Origin: Callaeas wilsoni
Taxonomy: Eukaryota; Chordata; Aves; Passeriformes; Callaeidae
DNA: 64,000 nt
Direction: 5' to 3'
Assembly (NCBI GenBank): GCA_013398955.1
Contig: VWPU01011607.1
Location: forward strand, 1 to 64,000
The notes under the pieces were generated by a model. The model made no database searches and was not told the origin of the DNA. It saw nothing but the letters and a program-made list of their open reading frames with translations. The translations under genes were made by a program, and so were the position numbers. Shown here piece after piece: positions 1-12,300 of the stretch (position 1 is its first letter; each line of letters begins with the position of its first letter).

Positions 1-235
1 AAAAAAATATATATAAATAATTTAAATAAATACTAAAAAATTTTTAAATTTAGAAAGAAAATATTTTATCAATTATGGGCTGCAAATATTTCATATCAGG
101 CAAAAGTAATTAGGACTCATAAAGCCAACATTAGAGCAAACATAGCAAAGAAACCCCCTTTCCCTTTATCTGAAAGGAGAGGTGAGGAGTCATATAGGAT
201 TTAGATCACAAGATCATGTTACTCTTGAGGCTGAG

Positions 236-931
236 AGAGACCACTGAAGATCATCTAGTCCAACCCCTGCTCAAAATGGTGTTTGCTAGAGCAGGTTGTT
301 TAGGGTCTCATAAAGCTGGGTTTTGAGCATCTCCAAGGATAGAGACTCATAACCTTCTGAGCAACCTGTTCCAGTGTTCAACCACCCTGGCAATAAAAAA
401 GTGTTTTCTTATGTTTAAGCAGAATTTCCTGTATATCAGTCTCTGCCCATTGCCTCCTGGCCTATCACTGGGTACCACTGAGAAGACTCTCACTCTTTCT
501 TTACTCCTCCTTATCAAACACCTATTTACACGCACTGGTAAAATTCACACACACACTTCCTGAAATTTATCTTCTCCAGGCTTAACAACCTCAGTTCTCT
601 CTTCTCGTACGTACTGGGGAGCCCAGGATTGGACATAGCCCTGCAGATGTGGCCTCACCAGTGTTGAGTAGAGCGGAAGGATCATCTCCCTTGACCTGCT
701 GCAAGTGCCCTTCCTAATGCCATGCAAGAGGACTGTTAGCTTCCTTTGCTTCCCAGGTAGCCTGGTGGCTCACAGCTTGTCCAGCAGGACCCCAAGGTCC
801 TCATCTGTATTCACAGCCATTCAACCCTCAACTTACACTGGCACACGGGGTTATTCCTCCACAAGGCAAGCCTTGCTATTTCCCCTTGTTGAACTTCACA
901 GGGTTCCTGGCAGCCCATTTCTCCCTCCTCT
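236..931 (-). repeat. CR1 LINE fragment, left part of LTR-split copy
   Basis: Read on the minus strand this is CR1 ORF2 end and 3' UTR. The plus strand shows the reverse complement of the usual tail (gatcatctagtccaaccc near 250) and then the run through ctccaggct and gttgaacttca. It is continuous with 1381-1880 once the LTR at 932-1380 is removed. It is diverged, with no intact reading frame. Confidence 0.85.
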
Positions 932-1380
932 TGATGCCTTGGGATTTTAGCTTTTATATTTGCATATAGTTTTAATACTGTAATTCTTTAGTGTGCAACT
1001 CTGAGCTCCATGTAGAGCCTTAGCTACTGCTTTTCCCATTTTTGTCAGACACAACAATTCCTCTCTAGGCCTGAGAATCAAGGACACCTCACTGTCCCAG
1101 GCCCGGAGAAATGTAAACAAAAGTAAGTTGGGGGGCAGCAAACTGGGAGAATGGGACTCTACTACCTGAAGCTGAAATTGGACAATTAACCTCTGATATG
1201 CAAATGGACAATACTTATATCTGTCCAAAAAATGTGTGACTGTGTCCATCCTGGGTGTAGTCTCTGTGAGACTCCTGCGCTGCCCAAGGTGTACCCTGTG
1301 AAGGCCTTTCAATAAATACCTACCCTTTATCCTTTCACTCTGTCTAGCCTCTGTTCCAGGTCAGCCTCTATAAGGCATCA
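932..1380 (+). mobile_element. Solo LTR of an endogenous retrovirus, inserted in CR1
   Basis: A 449-bp element starts TGATGCCTT and ends AAGGCATCA, a perfect 9-bp terminal inverted repeat with TG...CA ends. The CR1 sequence on both sides resumes with a 4-bp overlap (CTCT at 928-931 and 1381-1384), a retroviral-type target duplication. An AATAAA signal at 1311-1316 and an ATGCAAAT octamer at 1198-1205 give plus-strand orientation. The AATAAA and its surroundings resemble avian ERVL-type LTRs as I remember them. No internal retroviral genes remain, so it is a solo LTR. Confidence 0.85.
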
Positions 1381-1880
1381 CTCTCCAAGTCCATCTGAAA
1401 GGCAGAGCACCCATCTGGTACAAACCATTCTTCCCAGTTTCATATCAGAGACTTGCTGAGTACACACTCAATTCCATCATTCAAGGCAATAAAGTAGAAG
1501 CTAAACAAGATAGGACCCTAGGTACTCCAGTAGGGATTGGCCTCCAGCTGGTCTTAACACCTCTGATCACAAACCTTTGAACACAGCACTTAAGAATTTT
1601 TAGTCCACCTCACTGTCCATTTACTTAGCCCATACTTCATCAGTTGTTGATGAGGGTGTTACAAGTGTCAAAAACCTTTTTAAAGACAAAAAACATCCAC
1701 TGATTTCCCCACCCCATCTATTGAGTCTTCTATGACAAAATGACCAGCTGTGAGGCTAGTCAAGAATAATTTCCCATTCACACCTCTATGCTGACCACCC
1801 ATTGTCACCTTCTTCATATATCTGCAACTGAGATGAAGATTCTTCTTCTTACTCTTCATGAAGCCAGGGTCACTTTTGCT
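1381..1880 (-). repeat. CR1 LINE fragment, right part of LTR-split copy
   Basis: This continues the CR1 at 236-931 further into ORF2 on the minus strand (plus strand: ccaagtccatctg, caaaaaccttttta, acatccactgat). It is old and broken by stops. The right boundary near 1880 is approximate. Confidence 0.8.
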
Positions 1881-3199
1881 TTCTTCCAGTAAAAATGAAC
1901 CTTTCTACTTTGCCATTTGTGTACCACAAAAACAAATTAAAAAAAAACCCTGGATATCTACTAGGAGGAGAAAGTGAAAACTCAAAAACTAAAGAGTAAC
2001 AGTAAATCTGGGATGGCTTTTCCTGCATTACTGACATACCAATAGAGTTTAAGTCCTAGCCAAAATAGCACAGAAATTTATTTACATATGCTGTCTCATC
2101 TTTCACTCATACTACAAATAATCTACTTTTGAAAGCTAAGTTCAGGTAATCTTACACTACAGCAGAGACAGTAGTGTCACACAGACATTGTCATCCAAGT
2201 AATTTCAAATCAAACACAAGCATCTAATGCCCAGCTTTTACTTTAAAAATACAGAGACTACTTGAATGAAGATATATGCAGGGCTGTGGAACAGGCCCAG
2301 GGAAATGCTTACAGCAGAACCTAGAACCCAATTGAATTCAAAAGTTGACAGTACAGTACTACAGGCAAAAAAGTAAACAGGGGCTTTGGATACAGATTAT
2401 TGGTCCAAAAAGCAGGTTGCAAAGTCTGGGTAAGAACAAATTTCTTTGTGCAAGAGGGATTTTCTAAGTAACTTACAAGGACCATACCTTAAGTCTTTGA
2501 AGGCATGCAGAGTTTAACTCCAGTAAAAAAGGCATTTTGCTAAATGACAGTACCAAGTCCTACACATTATTCTGTAACATTTCAATACTGTGAAGTATGA
2601 AAAGCATATAACTAACAGTTGATTTTACTACAGTAGAAACACTGTTTAATTATACATATATTTATTTGTTCCTCGGTCTTATTTCTGGGATGCACTGGTA
2701 CACTAGACAAACTTACTGTACTTAACCGATTTTTCCCATTGCACAAAAGGGATAAATAATTTAAAGTATTTAAACCATGTAGGTCTATTATTACTAATTT
2801 TACTATAGAAGCATCTAAAGTCCCTTGTAGAAACAGATCTGCATCACTTTATTTAAATAAACTATGAAAAAACCAGAAATCCCATTCACAAAAATATTAC
2901 AATTGAAGGACAAAACAACAGGTAACAGCTGTTTCTTAGGCAACTTCATTTTTTGGTGGGTTCTGTTTGATTTGGTTTGTTTGTAAAACAACCAGTTAGG
3001 AAGACCATGCAGGAAGTGATCACATCCCAGAATGAGTGTCAGTCTCTCAAGGTGTGCATTCTTTTTTACTTGCTTGTGAGATGAACATAAGCAAGAAGGA
3101 GGGTGAATATGTCTGCATGAGCATTGTGTTATCCATTTAAAAAATCCAGTCTTGCAGAACATTTGGTTTCTCTATCACCCTTATGAACTATCATTTGAA

Positions 3200-3600
3200 G
3201 ACAGAATTAACAGAATCATTCAAACATTGTTTGTAAAGGATGTTAGAAGACCATTTAGTCTGGCATCCCACTTTAAATGGGATTACTGCCAACACTAGTC
3301 AGATGAGCCACGGTTTTTGTAGCTGAACCCTAAAAATTTCCATGAACTAAGATTACCTACCTCTGAGCAATCTGCTGCACTACCATTCCAGCACAGACAT
3401 TTTTCCTAATGTTTGATCTAAACCTCCCAAGCTGCTATGTGACCACTGTCATTTGTTAAAACCTCTGCTGCCATTGAAAATTCCAATATCACAATGTTTG
3501 TCCTTCAAACAGTTGTAGGCTGCTATTTGATCTCCCCTAAACTTCTTTTTCACCAGCCTAAACTAAGTCAGTTCAGCTTCTCCCAACAACTCACGTACAG
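3200..3600 (-). repeat. Old CR1 3' fragment
   Basis: The plus strand shows a degenerate reverse-complement CR1 tail: agaccatttagtctggcatcc, gatctaaacctccc and the final tcagttcagcttctcc. Edges are approximate and divergence is high. Confidence 0.65.
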
Positions 3601-5405
3601 GCCCAGTCCTATAGTAGCGTGACGGGATTACATACAAGGAGTTTTGTCCATCTGAAATTACTCCTGCTGAATATTTTAAACAGTAGAGTGTCACAAGCCT
3701 GTAAACCCCATACAAAGCAGGAGTTGCAAAAGTGTTCTTCTCACACATTTAGATATTAAGTTTCCATCTCTATTAAATTGTCAACGTTTCAGCAAGTTAA
3801 ATCTCTTTGTAGCCTACAGTGAGTATGTGAAATCCCTAAACACAATTTGCATCAAATACTTTAACATTTTAACTAAAAATGTTCTCTTTTTTTTTTGGTC
3901 AAGTACAAATAGTACTAGAAAGCACCAATGAAACAGAATAGGATAAAAAGAGTACTAAATCACAGATAAAATACATATTTAGTCCAGAACCATACAATTG
4001 CAAAATATATGTTATTTCCTTTTAAAAAAATAATGACCATGGGTTAAGATATCTATGAAGACATAATCCACAGTAAAATCACCTTTTCTGAGGACTAGCT
4101 ATTTCTAAGTCACAAGCAGGTAAGAACAGGTGCCAAAGCATGCGTGGGGCATTAACAACTAAACAATGCTCTGTAACTTTCAATTGTATGCTCTTTTCAT
4201 TCATTTCTAAGCTTTTGCTTCCCTGACAGAGGTCTAATGATGTATGCCAAAAATAAAATACTGCTCTACAAATTCAGATAATGAAGGTAAAAGAAAGTCT
4301 ACAACTAGCTAATATTCTCCTTTCTCATGAGCAAGACGAAGCAAAGTGAATCACAGATTCACAGAAATAAATAAGAAAGACGACCTATTTGGTCACCTGT
4401 CTGTTCACTGCCAGAGGCTGCTTTTCAAGTTGCAAGGTCTGATATATTTTGTTCATTTTAAAGGAACTTCCAAAAAGGCAATTTGTAAGCATTTGTATCA
4501 TTTTCTCGGTTGGTGACAAAATAAAGTGGAAACAGTCCCTCCATTTTCACAAAAGCAAAATGGAGATGATTTACCAGTTGTATAAAATACATACCCAAGG
4601 TAACACAAGAATATACAAAAAATACCAGTTAGCATAAATGTGGGGTATAGTATCCCCGTTAAAGTTGCTTTTTTTGGAACCTTTATTTTTCCCATACTTT
4701 AAAAAAAAAACCACAGACAGGACTGATTGCTGTGATACTGAAGGACTGTTCCACTTACATAGATGCAGAGCATACATCAAAAGAAATTTTCAATTTCTCA
4801 GTAATTACTCCTAGAAAGCACAGTTTATAAAAAGCTAACTTAACTGCTCTTGATCTTCAAATGGAGAAAGGTAATCGCTGGGGCATATTTTTTACAATCC
4901 CAGTAAGATGTAGGGTAATAAAATCATGGAAGGTTATTGGCATTCAAAAGTACCCCCAGCTATGTAACAGTAACAATAACACCGCAATCCTTGTTTTCAT
5001 TCATTGCTCTTGAATGAAAGTTCAATCCTATATAAATAAGCACAGATACAATGAAAGCCATTTTTCCTATTCTCATTTACACTAAAAACAACAAAACATT
5101 AAACTCTTCCTATATAATAAAAACTGTGAGACTTTTTAAAATCAAAGAAAAATGCCAGGTTTTGGGAACAGACAGCTCAAGCAGTAGAGCACCGTAGAAA
5201 ATAAGGAGCATGATCTAACACACTAGATCTGCATCCCAGTTCCCCATGCAGTACCAGCATGATGGAGCCTCAACACTTCCATTTCTAATTCATCCAGCAT
5301 CATTGCAATGATCTCAATGCTAATCTGTACGTGTTCAAAAACAGCTTTCATTATGGACATCCAATATTTACGTAAATTTCTATCCTTAGAGACATTAAAA
5401 ATTCT

Positions 5406-5555
5406 ACAAAAATAAACACCTGAGCAACCTGATCTAAGCAGATTTGTATTGAGCAGGGGCTAGATTAAATCATAAAAATCAACAAAAATAAACACCTGAG
5501 CAGCCTGATCTAACCAGATCTGCATTGAGCACAGGCTAAATTAAACCATCCCCAG
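5406..5555 (+). repeat. Two-copy tandem duplication, 76-bp period
   Basis: Copy 1 begins at 5406 and copy 2 at 5482, both with acaaaaataaacacctgagc. Each continues with a degenerate 'agcaacctgatcta' string of the kind found near CR1 3' ends. The copies differ by scattered substitutions, so the duplication is not recent. Confidence 0.8.
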
Positions 5556-5740
5556 AGGTTCACTTCAAGCTAAATTATTCCGTGATTCTAAACCAGCTTC
5601 CTCTAATTGTATGGACCTTGTCCTTCTGCATATTACCATAGTAAGAAAAGTCTCCCACATAAAGTGGTAAAAAGCAATCATATATATGTAAGAAGGAGAC
5701 CAGACATCTATGCTTACTCTTTTCTACAAATAAAGTAGAA

Positions 5741-5798
5741 AGCTTATATACATATATATACACACATATATGTATCTATCTCTACACACACACACACA
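5741..5798 (+). repeat. TA/CA-rich microsatellite
   Basis: Alternating tatatacatatatataca tracts run into a (CA)n stretch ending near 5798. It is a compound simple repeat. Confidence 0.9.
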
Positions 5799-6271
5799 TC
5801 CTACTAAGAGGGAGGCAAACTATTTACTGTAATGGTTCACACTCTCAGCAATCTACTTTGGTCCATTAAAAGAAAAAATTAGTACTCCATTCATCAATGA
5901 CAGCAAAATCTTCCAAAAAGAACAGAGAGCATAGAATATTTGCAACAAGTAAGGCCCGTGCTCTGAGCACTATAATTTGGAATGTGTTTTGGTCATAACG
6001 AAGCTTAACAGCTTTGCACTTGCTATAAAAAAAAACTTTATAAAAGCTACAACTATTTTTTGTTACTTAGAAGCAACACTAGTTCTATAAATTATGTTCC
6101 ATGTCATGTATAAAGCTTTTGTTAAGTTGAAGAATTACTTTTGGGGTTTTCTTCCAGTCAAAGCAAATCGCACAGATGAGGTCTGTAAAAAAACTGTACC
6201 GAAGGGATTCTACCAAAACAATGACTTTAATCTGTATGAAAGAATATACCCATGCTTTCAGTTTATACTAC

Positions 6272-6339
6272 CTGAGATGATTAAGCAGAGGTTGAAGTCT
6301 CTCATCAGACTGTATGGAAGGTAGTGATCGTGCTGTCAG
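6272..6339 (-). CDS. PRIM2: PRIM2 coding exon 7
   Basis: This 68-nt exon encodes [20 protein letters not shown], then HL and the first two bases of a Ser codon. The similarity to human PRIM2 ([20 protein letters not shown], from memory) is near complete. The acceptor TTTTTCTTCCAG is strong. The donor CAG|GTAGTA is the only one of the seven that departs from GTRAGT. It is separated from exon 6 by about 31.8 kb. Confidence 0.97.
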
Positions 6340-9300
6340 CTGGAAGAAAAAGGGAGTACAATTAATAAAATATTAGCTTAAATTAGCTTAAATATTAGCA
6401 GGAATTATGTTAGAAGTCACACTGCATTGTTACAACTTTATACAACATTGGGTAAGACATAATTTCTCCTATTAAAAATAACTAAGCGCAGCCTTCCAGA
6501 ATCTGAAGCTAGCAGAAATATTTACAAGTTAACAAACAGTAAAAAATCATTTTGCTAAAATTACAATGCTATTAGAATTAAATAGCAAGACATCATTGAA
6601 AGTGGTATACGTTTTTTCAAACATATTTGAACTAGAAGTCATTATGTGCCTAGACAGCCTTTTACCAATGTAAATATAATCCATGAAGCCATATTATATG
6701 TAATTTACATTTGTATAAAAGCAATTTACATAGTATTTAGTACTACATGACTTTTATATAAACATGCCTCTGTGTACACTGGTTTTTTTTAAATGAGCAT
6801 AACCTGTTTTGCAATTTGGTTGTTCTAAAACAAATACTTTTTTTTTTTCTTATAATTCATATGGCTAGTTAAAACATTCAACTTTTTCTGCATAAATAAA
6901 CCTAGCAATCTATAGGTCAACAAATACATGTCACACTGTTGTAGAATATTAGTTAATTGGTGTATTAACTAAAATAACTGGAAAAATATATGTATTAAGT
7001 TTGTTTAGTGTCTGTATATAACATGGCTACCTTCACCTACAAAAGCTACAAACACAGCACTTTGGATAATTCTGACATACATCTAACATAAAATATTGAA
7101 CATAACATGCATTTCATGATTCTGTGGCTGCCAAGTTAGGCTGTATTTTGAAAACTGCATTTGAACAAATTAGAAATCTCGAGATATTTCACACTGTATG
7201 AATAAGCATCAAGTTCTTAAGTATTTTACAGGCAACTCAAAAATAGCATGCAGTATTATACATACTAATTAAAAATATGTAATTTCTGAAAGACCACCCA
7301 TTCATTACATCCATTTCACAACCTTTGCTGCTAGGCAGAAGTCTGACTGGGATCCAGTTTGAAACGTGCACCTCAAGCTTGCAATACCATCCACCAACTA
7401 AATGAGAGGAGGTTCAAAGCAGCTATCTGCCAAGGGAAGGTTGAAGCTACTGAACACAGGGACAGCAGGGAAGGAGGAAGGGGCCATTTCTGTGGCTGAG
7501 GGAGCCCTGGACTGCAGCAACCACTGTCTCACAACATGGCTCTTCTGAGTCCCAGGTAACCCAAATGTACTCATCTGACCTGACTGCTGCAGAAAAGGTT
7601 AACCTGGCACTCTCAGCAACCCATTCAGCTTCCTTTTAAAGAAGGCAGCTATCTTGGCAATTTCAGCATGATCCGTATTCCCTTGTTTTATGGAGCTAGA
7701 TTGAGATACATATGATATACTAAAACTTCAGTAAACTCTGCGTTTATTCAGAAGTTTCTTTTAATTTAAAAAAACCCTCATTTTCCTACCACTGAGTTTT
7801 AAAGGCCAATATATGTATTCTTCTATATTCATGTGCCCTATAAAGTAACCCTCTAATTTTGTTTTAAACACAATCAGAAAATCAGGAATTCTTTCTGAAA
7901 ATAACCTGGAAGCCTTCTAAACACCAACCAAGTTATCAGAACAAAGACTGAATCACCTGAAATACCATCTGCTTCTTTTTCCATTAATAACTTAAGAGAT
8001 ACAGAAAACAGTATTTGTGTGCATGCTCAAATACATAGGTATATTTTACATAAGACAAGCATACAGTATTTTTCTCTATGCAGTACTTGAAATATTGCAT
8101 TTAATCCAAAAAAAACAATGCATTTATGATAGGACGTTTATGAAAGTCTGACTGGACAGTGACGTAAGCAGCAAAACAAAAAAAAGTAACCTTCAAAACC
8201 CGAAAAAGTATCAACATTATTATCAAAGTTATATATACAATAAATTACATTTCTGTGTAAGCAGTATCGTTTAACAGAAACTAAAACTAATTTAGGAGAC
8301 TTGTAGTAATTGAGGCAGAACCAAGACCTCATGATCTTTAACCAAGATTTTTCTTGATGCTGCAATGAAAGAATATGGAAGGACTGGCCTATGCTGGCAG
8401 TTTGAGGATCCACCATAGAAGGGCAAAAAAAAATAATCCCTTGAAGTCAAAGGAGAATCCACATGGCCAATGTCAGTGTTCTTCTGAATCTGCAAATCTT
8501 AGGAGCAAAATGACTCCCCATTTTCCTCTTACATTGCCTGGACAAGGTAATGCTCTCTACAGATCATAGTGTTGTGAAAATAAGATCTAACACTTTTCAA
8601 ATCTTAAAACAAACACATTGTCCAGTTATTTCAAGTGTTTATTTTCAGGAAGAGGTGGGATCCTCATGACACTGTTCTTTTCTATCTAACACTACAGATA
8701 GCTTTCCTTAAACATAGTTGAGGAGACCTCCTCAAAATATTTAAACAACTTTAATTGAAAGAGCACATTTTCCTTCAACTTGCCTGGGTTATTAAAAAAA
8801 AGGTAAAATTTTCAAGTATAAAGTTTCTTCTTATAACCTTATGTTTTTATTAACAGAGCCACACTGTAAATAAAAGCAGCTTTTACAAAGGTCATGGTAA
8901 ATAACTGCTAGTGTTTTTAAACAGCTAAGAATTTTATGAGCTTTTTCAACAGCATTTTTTAAAAGATGATCCCTATTACACATTCCAAATTGAGATTCTG
9001 AAGACTTTTTCCAACCACTCTGAAATGAAATTTAGACAAATTCCTGCAAGCACAGCCTTGCTTTCACCTGTACTCAACATAAAGATCATCACACCAGAGA
9101 AAAAAAGCAAAAACATGACATTTGATATTTTAGATACATGAAAGACATCAAAATGTTGTCAAGTAAAGAGCATAGCTCCATACTCTACTCATGTTGAAGC
9201 AGTTTAATTTACAGAGAACATAAAACACTGCTGACTTGAAATAATTCGAGTCCCGAGGCCTGGATGATCAGAGGAGGGGGCAGAGTGAGCGGCGGACAGG

Positions 9301-12300
9301 CACATGCAGACACCTCAGAGCTAAACCGAGATGGTGACCTTATAACCTCGAGTTCAGCAATAAGACCGAGGGGTAGTTTTTCCAAAGTTGCCATTGCTCA
9401 AGACCTGGCTAGGCATCAGTCCATTGCTGGTAAACATTGCTTGTGGGGTTTTCGTTTGGGTTTTCTTTTTCGTTTACTACACTGTTTTTACCTCAGTCCA
9501 GTCCTGTCACTGCTCACAAGACTGAAGAGATCAGTGTCTGCCCCTTCACTTCCCCCCATGAGGATGCTGAAGACCACAACGAGGTCTCCCCTCAGTCTCC
9601 TCCAGGCTGAACAGCCCAAGTGACCTCAGCCGCTCCTCATGCGGCTTCCCCTCAAGGCCCTTCACTATCTTTGAACACTAACAGCTTCACATCTTTCTTA
9701 TATTGTGGCACCCAAAACTGCTCCCAGCACTTGAGGTGAGGCCGTCCCAGTGCAGAGCAGGGTGGGACAATCTCCTCCCTTGCCCCCCTGGCGATGCTGG
9801 GCCTGATGCCCCCCAGGACAGGGTTGGCCCTCCTGGCTGCCAGGGCACTGCTGGCTCATATTTGACTTTCTGTCATCCAGGACTCTCAAGTCCCATTCCA
9901 CAGCGCTGTTCTCCAGCCCCTCATTCCCCAGTCTATGCACACAAACAGAGTTGTCCCATCCCAGGTGCAGAATCCGGCACTTTCCCTTGTTAAACTTCAC
10001 ACGGTTGGTGATTGCCCAGCCCTCTAATTTGTCGAGGTCTCTCTGCAGGGCCTGTGCCCAATTTACTGCCCAACCTATCTGTGCCCAACAAATGCATTAC
10101 GGTCTGTTTGCTCCCATTAAATGCATCACCCAGTTGAGTATGAGCGTGCACAGTAGTGAAGGGCAAGAAGGAAAGAAGATAAATGGAAACAAAGATGTGA
10201 GTAAAATATGACATCATAGTAGTACCTGCAGCAGTAACTCATCTAAAGGAATGGTATACAATTAGAAATTATCTTTTGTGGAATGAAAATTACTTTTTGC
10301 TCTGCTCATTCAATGCTACTTTACCTATTCAGATCCTTCTCTTGAACTTTTTGAAACAGAGACTACCTTTAGCGATAGCTGTTTAACATTAACAGGCACT
10401 ACAGTTGTTCCAACTAACTCATTAATACTAGACAAACTATTCAAAGATGTGTTTGGCCAGCATTTTAAAATGTTTTCTAAATACAATCAATCTAACAGAA
10501 TATAAAATTTTATGTAACCAAATCATCCACTTTTTTTTTATTGACAACACTGTAACCATGCCGTATCTGAGAGTCAGAATAACAGATCCCAGCTTTCCTC
10601 CTTCACCAGGAATAACTGAGAAACAAGACAAGACAGTTAAATGCTTTCTGTGAAAGTTTTACCTTAATTCTGGATTTTTTTCTTTGACCTTAGTTTATCT
10701 AGATTAGCTATCCTTCTGGAATATCCATTTGATCAAAAGAAAAAAATCTTCAGGAGATGCTACAAAAGCCTTTGGGAAGCTTTCCTCTCTTCATTCCCAT
10801 TTTAAGATAGGGAACAGGTTAAAAATAATGCTGTAGAAATATTTTAGTTCTACTCACTTAAAGACTGTGTCATAATACTCACTATATTGTTATAGATACT
10901 CTACACACATCAGAGTACTCTTTACATATTTATGGGATCAACACAGGATCATTGGATGGTTTGGGTTGGAAGGGGCCTTAAAGCTTATCCAGTTCCAAAC
11001 CCTCTGTCACGGGCAGTGACACCTTCCACTAGACCAGAGTCCCATCCAGCCTGGTCTTGAACATGAACAGTGCAAATATCCAGCAAGATAAATAGCAGGC
11101 CTTTAAGCCTCAGTTCCACTTACACAGAGTCCAACTATAAGGCTGTGCTTTTATATAAAAAGGGAAACTCTACCATACAATGACATGTCAAACATAAATC
11201 ATTCATTTAAAATCTCTTTCCCTCTACAACCTGCCTTCAGCAACAAAAACTAGTTTTCATGTACATTTTATTCTAGAGTTCAGCCTAAATAGAGGAAGTA
11301 ATAGTCACAAAAGACTTCTTAATGCATTTCTCTCTGATTAGAAGCATTGTTGATGAATAGAAGCTCTAAAACTTTAAAACAACTTCATTTGCAACAAAAT
11401 CTGAATTTTAGCTGGCTATTCTCCAAAATGTAGTTTTAAAGAATATGAATTGTACAGTAAGGCATTTTAATTCACCAAGTACCAAAATACATGCTTTAGA
11501 TAAAATTTCAGACACAATGTCTAGAAAGGTTTTGCACTTCTGAGAAAGCCTTAATATTATTTTGGTTTGCCTTTATTTATTTTTTAAAAGACATTCCAGA
11601 ATGATATTACCTGGTTTGTATGATTTTCCACTAAGAAATCATGAGATGCAGATATTGGCAGAACCCAAGAATTCAAGTTAATTACGTTCCAGAGAAACAC
11701 CTTCAACACCCAGCTAAGTTGCAGGCTGTCTCATACCGACAAAAACCAATTGATTTTGAAACATCAGCTATGGTGCTAATGTTGTTACAAAATGTCACAA
11801 TGCAAATGCTATGCAGCTGGGGAACTTGGAATAACAGAGCAGTGTTTGCATGCCAGTATGCTGCTGTACCAAGACAGTTGACATTTTAACACTGATCAAT
11901 TTTCTTTTGAAAAAAGTTAGGGTTTAACCTTTCACAGCATCTTACAAATCTCAAGCACTGTACGAAATTAATAAGTAATTTTTGCCAAGGCTTCTTCAGC
12001 TATTAAAAGTTATTTCAGCAGCACTTACACTGAAATATGCTCAATGAAAACTACACCAAACGATTAATGTTACATTTATTCCACAACACACAACTCATAT
12101 AACAGCAAATAACATTCTTCAAAACTAACAAAACTATGCAAAAAATACTTTCAACACTATCGAACCTTTTATTAATGAGTCAATATAATTTAATACACAA
12201 AGCATTTAGATTATTTCCATCTAGTACCACCAAATTTATGGAAGAAAGGAAATAAATAATACAGACTAGCATTACTGGGCTTCTAGTACAAATGTAATAA

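Larger units (their letters stand above)
1..6271 (-). other. PRIM2: PRIM2 intron 7 (partial)
   Basis: The intron starts with GTAGTA at 6271 and runs off the left edge. It holds the LTR-split CR1 (236-1880), an old CR1 fragment (about 3200-3600), a 76-bp-period duplication (5406-5555) and a TA/CA-rich microsatellite (5741-5798). The remainder is AT-rich sequence in which I see no exon. The expected next PRIM2 exon (starting HSYTGQ in human) was looked for on the minus strand and not found. Confidence 0.85.

Noticed and set aside
947..1312. 121-codon minus-strand open frame
   Set aside because: It lies entirely inside the solo LTR and runs antisense to it; no protein similarity.
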